Made by a program: the position numbers and the translations under genes. The notes under the pieces are model-generated. The model made no database searches and was not told where the DNA came from. It worked only from the letters and a program-made list of their open reading frames with translations. From Candidatus Bathyarchaeota archaeon (GTDB lineage: Archaea; Thermoproteota; Bathyarchaeia; Bathyarchaeales; DTEX01), in the NCBI GenBank assembly GCA_003601725.1, contig PIYJ01000008.1, positions 1 to 27,961 of the forward strand: a stretch of DNA of 27,961 nucleotides. The letters are read 5' to 3'. Below, one piece after another: positions 22,143-27,961 of the stretch (positions are counted from its first letter, which is position 1; each line of letters begins with the position of its first letter).

Positions 22143-23346
22143 CGCGTTTTTCTCCTGTCTTCTTAAGGGCATTCGCCATTCTCGTCGGTAATCCCCAGAG
22201 CTCAATGAATCCCTTGGAGGAAGCTTGATCAAACTTCGATTCAATATTGTAAGTTGCAAGGTTCAAATCATAGAGCGAAAGAGGAGATGAACGGCCGACT
22301 ATGCGGAAGCCTCCCTTATACAGTTTAATCTTCACCTCGCCGCATACCCGTTTCTGAGTCATCTCTATGAAGGCGTCAAGATCCCCCCTCAACGGATCCA
22401 TCCAAAGACCAGTATATACAAGCGTGCTCCACAAAGCGTCCACTTGATGTTTAAAGGAGACTTCATGCCTCGTAAGCACAAGTTTCTCCAAGTCCTTATG
22501 CGCCTCGATTATGACCAAGGCGGCTGGGCATTCATAAATCTCTCTGGATTTAATTCCCACAAGCCTGTCTTCTATGTGATCTATTCGTCCTACTCCATGC
22601 TTCCCAGCTACATCGTTTAAGGCCTCGATAAGACTGACCGGATCTATCTCATCTCCATTCAGAGCTGTTGGAACACCATTGTTGAATCGGATGGTTACAT
22701 ATTCGGGTTTATCCGGCGCCTTCTCCGGAGAAACAGTCCATTCATAAATCTCCTCAGGCGGCTCAACATCCGGATGCTCCAGAATGCCGCATTCGATTGA
22801 TCGTCCCCACAGGTTCTGATCTACACTGTATGGTTTATCAACGTCTACGGGGATGGGGATGCCGTTTTTCTTAGCGAATTCTATCTCTGCATCTCTCGTC
22901 ATATTCCATTCTCTTACAGGCGCGATTACCTCGATTTCAGGAGCTAATGCCTTCGCCGAGACTTCGATTCGAACTTGATCGTTACCTTTGCCAGTGCATC
23001 CATGAGCGATTGCATCAGCGTCTTCTTTCCTTGCGACCTCAATGAGCTTTTCAGCTATTAATGGCCTTGAAAGCGCTGTGCTGACGGGATATTTCCCTTC
23101 GTAAAGCGCGTTGGCTTTTATGGCGGGGAAGACATAATTCTTGACGAACTCTTCTTTTGCGTCTATCGAGTAATGCTTGATGGCGCCGAGATTCTCCGCT
23201 TTCTCCCCGATAGGCTCTAGATCTTCTTGTTGTCCTACATCCAAGGTGACGGTTACTACCTCTGCGTCATATTTCTGTTGAAGCCACTTAAGCAGAACAG
23301 ACGTGTCCAACCCTCCTGAATATGCGAGTACAATCTTTCTCGTCAA
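22135..23346 (-). CDS. argG: Argininosuccinate synthase
   Basis: ArgG joins citrulline and aspartate using ATP to give argininosuccinate. The N-terminal PP-loop AYSGGLDTS binds ATP. Other conserved parts are LDVGQQEDLEP, the YPVSTALSRPLIA region, GCTGKGNDQVR, and ECGILEHPDVEPPEE. The 403 residues match the usual size. The start is TTG at 23346 with GAGG seven bases upstream. It is the first gene of the operon argG-argH-carA-carB and lies back to back with the ACT-domain gene at 23446. The carbamoyltransferase (argF) and the early genes of ornithine synthesis are not in the window. Confidence 0.98.
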   Translation of the reverse strand: MTRKIVLAYSGGLDTSVLLKWLQQKYDAEVVTVTLDVGQQEDLEPIGEKAENLGAIKHYSIDAKEEFVKNYVFPAIKANALYEGKYPVSTALSRPLIAEKLIEVARKEDADAIAHGCTGKGNDQVRIEVSAKALAPEIEVIAPVREWNMTRDAEIEFAKKNGIPIPVDVDKPYSVDQNLWGRSIECGILEHPDVEPPEEIYEWTVSPEKAPDKPEYVTIRFNNGVPTALNGDEIDPVSLIEALNDVAGKHGVGRIDHIEDRLVGIKSREIYECPAALVIIEAHKDLEKLVLTRHEVSFKHQVDALWSTLVYTGLWMDPLRGDLDAFIEMTQKRVCGEVKIKLYKGGFRIVGRSSPLSLYDLNLATYNIESKFDQASSKGFIELWGLPTRMANALKKTGEKRGV

Positions 23347-23384
23347 CTATCCTCGCCTCAGATCTATTTTTCACTGAAAGAGAA

Positions 23385-23431
23385 CGAAAATCTTATATAT
23401 TCTTTTTGGCCAAATTATGCCAAATCTTGGC
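23385..23431. promoter_or_regulatory. Divergent promoter with palindromic operators (arg operon / ACT regulator)
   Basis: The 99-base gap between argG and the ACT-domain gene holds one TATA core, TTATATAT at 23393-23400, that can be read both ways. On the plus strand CGAAAATC precedes it; on the minus strand AAAAAGAA precedes ATATAAG. Beside it lie TTTGGCCAAA (23405-23414, perfect palindrome) and GCCAA-ATC-TTGGC (23419-23431). A third dyad, GACC-GAAAAT-GGTC (23438-23451), covers the ATG of the plus-strand gene. The first two sit between TATA and transcript start for the plus gene and over the BRE side for argG, so a protein bound here could block both. Confidence 0.6.
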
Positions 23432-23445
23432 TATAGTGACCGAAA

Positions 23446-24111
23446 ATGGTCGAATTATCCATCTCAAAGATCGTTCAAAACCTAATAGAGAATGACCTTC
23501 CAATCCAAGATGCTTTAGCAAGAGGCTACGGAAACTACAGCGCAATTGCACGTATCCTTAAGCCTCGAATAGAGGAGATTTATGGAAGAAAAGTAGACCT
23601 TGCGGGGGTGATAACAGCCGTAAAGAGGGCAAGAGTCACCTACACACCGAAAACAGAATATCAGAAGATTGTGGCGGAGAGCAGAATAACGCTTAGAACC
23701 GATGTGGCGAAGATATCCATAGAAAAGACCCGGAGAAGCCTTGAAAAGGCTAGGTTGATTTCAGCGGATTTTCCAGAGGCGTTTTTCCAAGTCTTGGAGG
23801 GGGCGTCTACGCTTACGCTTATTACGGATGAGGGAATATTCGATGAGGTAAGATCAATCTTTAAGAAGGAAGAGATCTTAGGGGAAAAGCGGAATCTGGC
23901 AGCCCTTATTGTGCAGAGCCCTCACGAAATAGTAGACACCCCGGGATGCATAGTCGCGTTTTATAACCCCATCTCCAGAGCTCATATAAATATCGAAGAG
24001 ACTGTGAGCTGCTTTACTGAGACCATCATAGTGCTCAGAATGGAGGATGCCGCTAAGGCATTCAGCATCCTCTCAGATCTGATCTTCCGAATGAGAAAGG
24101 ATCTTCATTAA
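23446..24111 (+). CDS. Candidate HTH/ACT-domain regulator of arginine genes
   Basis: This 221-residue protein has a helical N-terminal part (about 5-65; DLPIQDALARGYGNYSAIARIL and KVDLAGVITAVKRAR) compatible with a DNA-binding winged helix. Two ACT-like segments follow. The clearest is residues 176-212, where ISRAHINIEETVSCFTETII recalls the GI-x-I-x-x-I-x-x-x-x-S/T-E pattern of aspartokinase and other amino-acid-sensing ACT domains; an earlier half lies at about 83-140. ACT domains bind amino acids. It is transcribed away from argG across a palindrome-rich 99-base gap, as local regulators often are. The family has no settled function to my knowledge. I infer control of the arg operon; another amino acid ligand is possible. 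Confidence 0.68.
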   Translation: MVELSISKIVQNLIENDLPIQDALARGYGNYSAIARILKPRIEEIYGRKVDLAGVITAVKRARVTYTPKTEYQKIVAESRITLRTDVAKISIEKTRRSLEKARLISADFPEAFFQVLEGASTLTLITDEGIFDEVRSIFKKEEILGEKRNLAALIVQSPHEIVDTPGCIVAFYNPISRAHINIEETVSCFTETIIVLRMEDAAKAFSILSDLIFRMRKDLH

Positions 24112-24121
24112 CTTTTGGTTT

Positions 24122-24946
24122 CTATACGAGTCTCTGTAGGTACTCTTTTCCTCTAAGGAAGCCTTCCTCGGGGCTGAAGAAGGGGTCTTCATGCTCTATG
24201 CTGAGTACAAAGTCATACCCAACCTCTTTGAGAGCAGTTATATACGCAGTCCAGTCTAGGTCTCCCCATCCTGGAATTCGATATCTCCACCAGCCGCGTC
24301 CCAGAACGCCTATCTTTCTAAGTTTAAACGGCAGGATCTCAGTATCTTTAGCGTGCGTATGGAATATTCTGTCTCCAAATTGGTGAACGGCTTCTATGTA
24401 ATCGATTTGCTGCCAGAACAGATGCGAAGGGTCAAAGTTGAATCCTAAGACGTTGCTGGGCACAGCCTCCAAGACTGCCTGAAAATGATCTAGACCCTGA
24501 AGATTCGTGGCGAACCAGTTTTCAAAGGCAATCTTCACACTGTGAGCCTTCGCCTCATCCGCTATGGGACCGAATATCTCAGGGAAGTCCTCCATTATGG
24601 TCTTTTTCTTATCTTTTCCTTCTTTTGGTCCTCCGGCAAGCGTACAGACGACTTCAACGTCGAGGGTGGATGCTGCTTCGATTACCTTCTTCAAGAATTT
24701 TTGGTCTTCGGGGCTCTCCAGTATCTTAATGCTGTAGAAGGCTAGACTGGTGATTTTGATATCTCTGTTTTCAAGAGTCTTTCTAACTTCGCTTGCTCCG
24801 CCTTTCAGAAGATTGTCGATATTGATCTGCTGAGATGAGGGGGAAACTGCTACTTCGAGTCCTTTGAAGCCGTTTTCAGAAGCCCATTCTACGAGTCTCT
24901 TGAAACTCCAATTTCTCAGGGGAGCTGTGAGTAACCCTACAAACAT
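24122..24946 (-). CDS. TIM-barrel sugar phosphate isomerase/epimerase
   Basis: This 274-residue protein belongs to the xylose isomerase-like TIM-barrel superfamily (AP endonuclease family 2 fold). Metal-ligand candidates are Glu142 (FENW), Asp172 and His175 (NFDPSHLFW), His198 (HTHAKD) and Glu251 (SIEHED). It probably isomerises or epimerises a sugar or sugar phosphate; the exact substrate cannot be read from the sequence. It is divergent from an oxidoreductase and a sugar-acid dehydratase gene, a common arrangement for sugar-degradation clusters. The ATG at 24946 lies about seven bases after a transcript start predicted from the TATA box at 24972-24983, so the message may be nearly leaderless. 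It ends ten bases from the stop of the ACT-domain gene (convergent). Confidence 0.88.
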   Translation of the reverse strand: MFVGLLTAPLRNWSFKRLVEWASENGFKGLEVAVSPSSQQINIDNLLKGGASEVRKTLENRDIKITSLAFYSIKILESPEDQKFLKKVIEAASTLDVEVVCTLAGGPKEGKDKKKTIMEDFPEIFGPIADEAKAHSVKIAFENWFATNLQGLDHFQAVLEAVPSNVLGFNFDPSHLFWQQIDYIEAVHQFGDRIFHTHAKDTEILPFKLRKIGVLGRGWWRYRIPGWGDLDWTAYITALKEVGYDFVLSIEHEDPFFSPEEGFLRGKEYLQRLV

Positions 24947-24971
24947 TTATGATCAACCCGGTTCTTTTTGA

Positions 24972-24983
24972 TTTTTAATATAT
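24972..24983 (-). promoter_or_regulatory. TATA box for the sugar isomerase gene
   Basis: ATATATTAAAAA on the minus strand is a strong archaeal TATA element. Transcription would begin near 24953, a few bases before the ATG at 24946. Confidence 0.4.
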
Positions 24984-25094
24984 GCCCTATATGGATTTAT
25001 GTCTATTATATCTTCATATAATTAGATTTTCTCAACTAAATGTTACAATGGTCATCCTATCTTTTGTCTTTTTTAACGCCTCCACATGAAAAGC

Positions 25095-25102
25095 TACTTA
25101 AG
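25095..25102 (+). promoter_or_regulatory. TATA box for the Gfo/Idh/MocA gene
   Basis: TACTTAAG preceded by GAAAAGC forms a BRE/TATA-like pair. It predicts a transcript start near 25125, downstream of the in-frame TTG at 25111 and upstream of the GTG at 25147. This supports the GTG as the start. Confidence 0.35.
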
Positions 25103-25146
25103 GATTATACTTGTTCATAATCAATGAAATTCTAGGCGGGATATAT

Positions 25147-26208
25147 GTGACGGCGAAGGTGAGGATAGGGTTTATTGGATGCGGTTTCATGGGGCAATGC
25201 GTTCACCTCCCTTCCTTCAAGAGGCTGAAGAATGCAGAAGTCACCGCGATATGCGATGTGAGGCTGAATCTAGCAAAGGCGGTTGCGGAAAGATGGCGAA
25301 TAAAAAAGGTTTACGCGTCGCATCTCGACTTAATCGAGGATAAAGAGATAGACGCCGTTGTAGAGGTCACAAATAAGTTTCTCCACGCATCGATCGCAAT
25401 AGATGCGTTGAAAGCAGACAAAGATGTCTTTACCGAAAAGCCAATAGCAACAACCAGCCGTGATGCCTTAGAAATGGTAAAGACCGCGGAGAAGCATAAC
25501 CAGAAGCTCATGGTCGGCTACATGAAACGATACGACTCTGGCGTTTTGAAAGCGAAAGAAGCATTCAACAACCTTGCTACGAACGATGAAGTCATCTATG
25601 CCAGATCTCACATGTTCGGGGGAGACTGGATATGCGGCCCGCCTGCGGAGAAGATGATAGAAACCGACGAGCCATATCCGAAGATTCCGGCTAGACTCCC
25701 AGAGTTTCTGCCTAAATCCTACGAGAACTTGATGGATAACCTGCTTGAACAGATTCATGATATAAACTTGCCTAGATTCTTTCTAGGAGACCCGTCTGAA
25801 GTAACATTTTCAAGAGCTTGGCCGGGGGGCTTCATCTCTGTGCTGAGTTATGATGAGTATCCTCTTGTTCTCGAGATGGGTTCAATCTCAGCTGACTTTT
25901 GGGATGAACGGTTAATCGTCTACTTCAAGAATGGATGGGTTGATCTTAGGCCGCCTCCGCCTCTTTTGAGAAATGTATCTGCGAGGGTGCATGTTTATCG
26001 TGCGGGAGAGATTCAAAGAGACGAGTTCCCCCATGGAGTCTGGGCATGGTCATTTGAGCGGCAAGCTCAGCATTTCATTAACTGCATAATTGAGGATAAA
26101 GACCCATTATCTAACGGTTTAGACTCCTACAAAGACATCGTGATTGCTGAGGACATTCTGAAGGCTATGTTGAATGGAAAGCCGGAAAGAATCAGTTTTT
26201 CCTTTTAA
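25147..26208 (+). CDS. Gfo/Idh/MocA-family oxidoreductase
   Basis: This 353-residue NAD(P)-dependent dehydrogenase has an N-terminal Rossmann fold with GFIGCGFMG (8-16) and the family motif EKP at 97-99 (FTEKPIATT), then YMKRYD, before the C-terminal alpha/beta domain. Family members oxidise or reduce sugars and inositols at a carbon next to a hydroxyl. I chose GTG at 25147, preceded by GGCGGG. An open frame extends up to TTG at 25111, but the predicted transcript start lies after it. It is followed by an enolase-superfamily dehydratase after a short gap. The pair likely acts in sugar or sugar-acid breakdown. Substrate unknown. Confidence 0.9.
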   Translation: MTAKVRIGFIGCGFMGQCVHLPSFKRLKNAEVTAICDVRLNLAKAVAERWRIKKVYASHLDLIEDKEIDAVVEVTNKFLHASIAIDALKADKDVFTEKPIATTSRDALEMVKTAEKHNQKLMVGYMKRYDSGVLKAKEAFNNLATNDEVIYARSHMFGGDWICGPPAEKMIETDEPYPKIPARLPEFLPKSYENLMDNLLEQIHDINLPRFFLGDPSEVTFSRAWPGGFISVLSYDEYPLVLEMGSISADFWDERLIVYFKNGWVDLRPPPPLLRNVSARVHVYRAGEIQRDEFPHGVWAWSFERQAQHFINCIIEDKDPLSNGLDSYKDIVIAEDILKAMLNGKPERISFSF

Positions 26209-26234
26209 ATGAATCTTGGAGGATGAGAGATAGA

Positions 26235-27401
26235 ATGAAGATTAAAGATATACGCGTATTTACTCTTCGATCAGATTCAATAGTCCCGAGAGGCTTCTGG
26301 GAAGAAAGGCTAGTTAGACCTGTGGATATATATGAAAGATTCCGGGTTGAGGAACCTTATCCGCTGGGAGAAGAAGGCCCATTTGAACAGAGATTCTTAG
26401 AAGTAATCGTGGAGAACTATAAAGAAAGGGGAATCTTCGGTCCAGTCTCCTATAGAACAGCGGAAATTGTCAAGACTCAGCTTAAACCCCTAATTCTCGG
26501 AGAAGACCCATTTTCAGTTGAGAAGATATGGGACATAATGTACAGGTCGCAGATTCACGGAAGGAAAGGTGAGACTATAATTGCCTTAAGCGCGGTGGAC
26601 TGCGCATTATGGGACTTCATTGGTAAGGTTAAGAAAGAACCAGTCGTCAGACTCTTAGGCGGCCCCGTTCAAGAAAAGGTGCCTGCTTATGCCAGTATGC
26701 TTGGGTTCTCTGTGAATCCAGAGGATGTTGCAAAGAGATGCGTGGAATATGTTAATAAGGGCTTTAAGGCTATGAAGTGGTTCTTCCGCCATGGCCCGGG
26801 AAGTGGGTCAAAGGGAGTTGAAGAGAACCTTAAGCTCGTAAAGGCTGTTCGCAATGCCGTTGGCTACGATGTTGAATTGATGCTTGACTGCTGGAACAGT
26901 TGGACGATAAACTACGCAGTTAAGATGGCGAAGAAGCTTGAAAGATACGAGCCAGCGTGGCTTGAGGAGCCTTTGATGCCGGATGACATCGAAGGACACG
27001 TAAAGCTCCGGAGAAAAGTTGAGATCCCAATAGCCGGCGGCGAGCATGAATACACTAGGTGGGGCGCCAGAGAGTTGCTGAAGCGAGGCGCGGTGGATAT
27101 ACTGCAGATGGATGTGACTTGGGCTGGCGGGATAACAGAGATGAGGAAGATCTGTGCGCTTGCCTCAGCTGAGGGCGTACCGGTGATTCCTCATGCGGGA
27201 TGGACTGAGCCTGCTCAATGCATAACTTTCTCTCAGCCTCAAACAGTCTGTCCGATGATAGAATACTTGATAAAGCACTCCGTCATTCAGCAGGCCTTCA
27301 ATAAGGAGAAGCTGAAGCCTAAGGAGGGATACTTTTATGCGCCTAGAAAAATCGGATTAGGATTTGAGCCGCTGATGGATAAGATTGTAAGAGAAGAATG
27401 A
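26235..27401 (+). CDS. Enolase-superfamily dehydratase, rhamnonate dehydratase-like
   Basis: This protein of the mandelate racemase/enolase superfamily removes water from a sugar acid. Mg2+ ligands are visible at Asp218 (LMLDCW), Glu244 (WLEEP) and Glu270 (AGGEHEYT), with the catalytic base candidate His320 in IPHAGW. The stretch LMLDCWNSWTINYAVKMA closely resembles E. coli L-rhamnonate dehydratase as I remember it. KAMKWFFRHGPG replaces the usual lysine-rich strand. The N-terminal capping domain starts MKIKDIRVFTL, so I chose ATG at 26235. An ATG at 26223 is also possible but touches the GGAGG directly. It follows the Gfo/Idh/MocA gene on the same strand. Sugar-acid dehydratase is likely; rhamnonate as the exact substrate is only a suggestion. 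Confidence 0.88.
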   Translation: MKIKDIRVFTLRSDSIVPRGFWEERLVRPVDIYERFRVEEPYPLGEEGPFEQRFLEVIVENYKERGIFGPVSYRTAEIVKTQLKPLILGEDPFSVEKIWDIMYRSQIHGRKGETIIALSAVDCALWDFIGKVKKEPVVRLLGGPVQEKVPAYASMLGFSVNPEDVAKRCVEYVNKGFKAMKWFFRHGPGSGSKGVEENLKLVKAVRNAVGYDVELMLDCWNSWTINYAVKMAKKLERYEPAWLEEPLMPDDIEGHVKLRRKVEIPIAGGEHEYTRWGARELLKRGAVDILQMDVTWAGGITEMRKICALASAEGVPVIPHAGWTEPAQCITFSQPQTVCPMIEYLIKHSVIQQAFNKEKLKPKEGYFYAPRKIGLGFEPLMDKIVREE

Positions 27402-27441
27402 ATTGTATGCGATATTGGTCTGTAGTTTCCAGTGTTTTAAT

Positions 27442-27961
27442 CTAGATTTCTTCCTTGAGAAGCCTCATTTTCTTCTTTAATGTCCGTAAGTCGCTTAGGA
27501 GATCTTCTTTAAGATTCACATTGTATAAAGCTGCGGCGGGATGATAAGTGGGCATTACATAGCATTTCCAATCAGCAAATTCAGCTTTGTATATTCTGCC
27601 TCGAACCTTCGATATCCCATAGAAGTTCAAATTCATCTTAGAAAAGAGATAGGATGTTGAGTGGCGGCCTAGAGTTACGATGAATTTAGGCTTAATGATT
27701 TCTAGCTGCCTATCCAAGAAAGGAGTGCATGCGCATATCTCTTCAGAGCGTGGATCACGGTTTCCAGGCGGTCTACACTTCAGAACATTGGTTATGAAGA
27801 TCTCTGATCTTTTAATACTGATCTTCTCAAGAACTTCATCGAGTACTTTGCCAGCTACCCCAACGAATGGTCTTCCTTTACGGTCTTCCCAGTATCCGGG
27901 GGCCTCACCGATAAAAACTATTAAAGAATCAGCATTTCCTTCGCCGGGAACAGGGTTTGTT
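27442..27961 (-). CDS. Family 4 uracil-DNA glycosylase (partial, runs off the window)
   Basis: This enzyme removes uracil from DNA to start base-excision repair. The reading frame continues without a stop to the end of the window, so its N-terminus is missing; about 172 residues are visible. Reading from the edge, one sees NPVPGEGNADS, then motif 1 as GEAPGYWED, GRPFVGVAGK, FITNVLKCRPPGNRDP and EEICACTPFL. The cysteines in KCRPP and ACTPFL are iron-sulfur ligands in this family. Motif 3 is YHPAAAL, containing the catalytic-site histidine. A TTG at 27717 is an internal codon, not the start. The C-terminal tail is basic. It is convergent with the sugar-acid gene cluster. Confidence 0.95.
   Translation of the reverse strand, partial: TNPVPGEGNADSLIVFIGEAPGYWEDRKGRPFVGVAGKVLDEVLEKISIKRSEIFITNVLKCRPPGNRDPRSEEICACTPFLDRQLEIIKPKFIVTLGRHSTSYLFSKMNLNFYGISKVRGRIYKAEFADWKCYVMPTYHPAAALYNVNLKEDLLSDLRTLKKKMRLLKEEI

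Noticed and set aside
22143..22259. N-terminal extension of argH
   Set aside because: It overlaps argG by over 100 bases and has no match to the family. GTG at 22142 has a ribosome site and the usual short overlap with the argG stop.
24978..24992. ATATA-N5-TATAT dyad upstream of the sugar isomerase
   Set aside because: The arms are plain alternating AT and overlap the TATA box, so no special operator needs to be assumed.
27442..27717. A complete 91-residue protein at this site
   Set aside because: The frame continues upstream to the window edge with conserved glycosylase motifs, so it is the C-terminal part of a larger gene.

Overview
The window reads as a piece of an archaeal chromosome. 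Signs of this are a deoxyhypusine synthase, an Mre11-Rad50 pair, a stand-alone Lrp-type ligand-binding (RAM) domain, a two-residue-dyad SppA, two radical SAM proteins resembling the archaeal two-component lipoyl synthase, BRE/TATA-like promoters, GGTGA/GAGG ribosome sites and many GTG/TTG starts. The gene mix would suit a Bathyarchaeia/TACK-like lineage, but I cannot place it from sequence alone. Genes are densely packed; no intergenic gap exceeds about 210 bases. I see no tRNA, rRNA, CRISPR array, transposase or prophage gene.

Layout. 1-1900: a cytosolic SGNH hydrolase, a VapB/VapC toxin-antitoxin pair, and a small basic protein whose 3' end looks tandemly duplicated. 2000-3700: small accessory genes, namely a RAM-domain protein, a coiled-coil/winged-helix regulator, and two small unrecognised proteins (one soluble, one membrane) that share a short helical module. 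3700-8700: radical SAM protein A, deoxyhypusine synthase and a histone-deacetylase-family amidohydrolase on the minus strand, then divergently radical SAM protein B and a transaldolase-family enzyme with an unusual insertion. 8760-9480: an apparently solitary DNA methyltransferase. 9530-11820: a membrane-anchored SppA fused to large extra-cytoplasmic domains. 11900-16190: mre11-rad50 and a DUF72 protein with a C-terminal extension, possibly led by a short upstream ORF. 16190-23350: a four-gene operon argG-argH-carA-carB (minus strand) covering carbamoyl phosphate synthesis and the last two steps of arginine synthesis. 23446-24111: a divergently transcribed ACT-domain protein sharing a palindrome-rich promoter with the arg operon. 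24120-27400: a sugar/sugar-acid cluster (TIM-barrel isomerase, Gfo/Idh/MocA oxidoreductase, rhamnonate-dehydratase-like enolase-superfamily enzyme). 27442 to the end: the C-terminal part of a family 4 uracil-DNA glycosylase running off the window.

How the genes work together. CarAB supplies carbamoyl phosphate for citrulline (the transcarbamylase is not here), and ArgG and ArgH turn citrulline into arginine. The ACT-domain protein across the shared promoter is the best candidate for a new regulator: archaeal arginine control is poorly known, and this one sits over three palindromes. Deoxyhypusine synthase (spermidine-dependent) next to an acetylpolyamine-amidohydrolase-like enzyme suggests a polyamine/hypusine link. 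Mre11-Rad50 co-transcribed with a DUF72 protein suggests a DNA repair context for that uncharacterised family. All functional statements come from motif recognition by eye; no database search was run.
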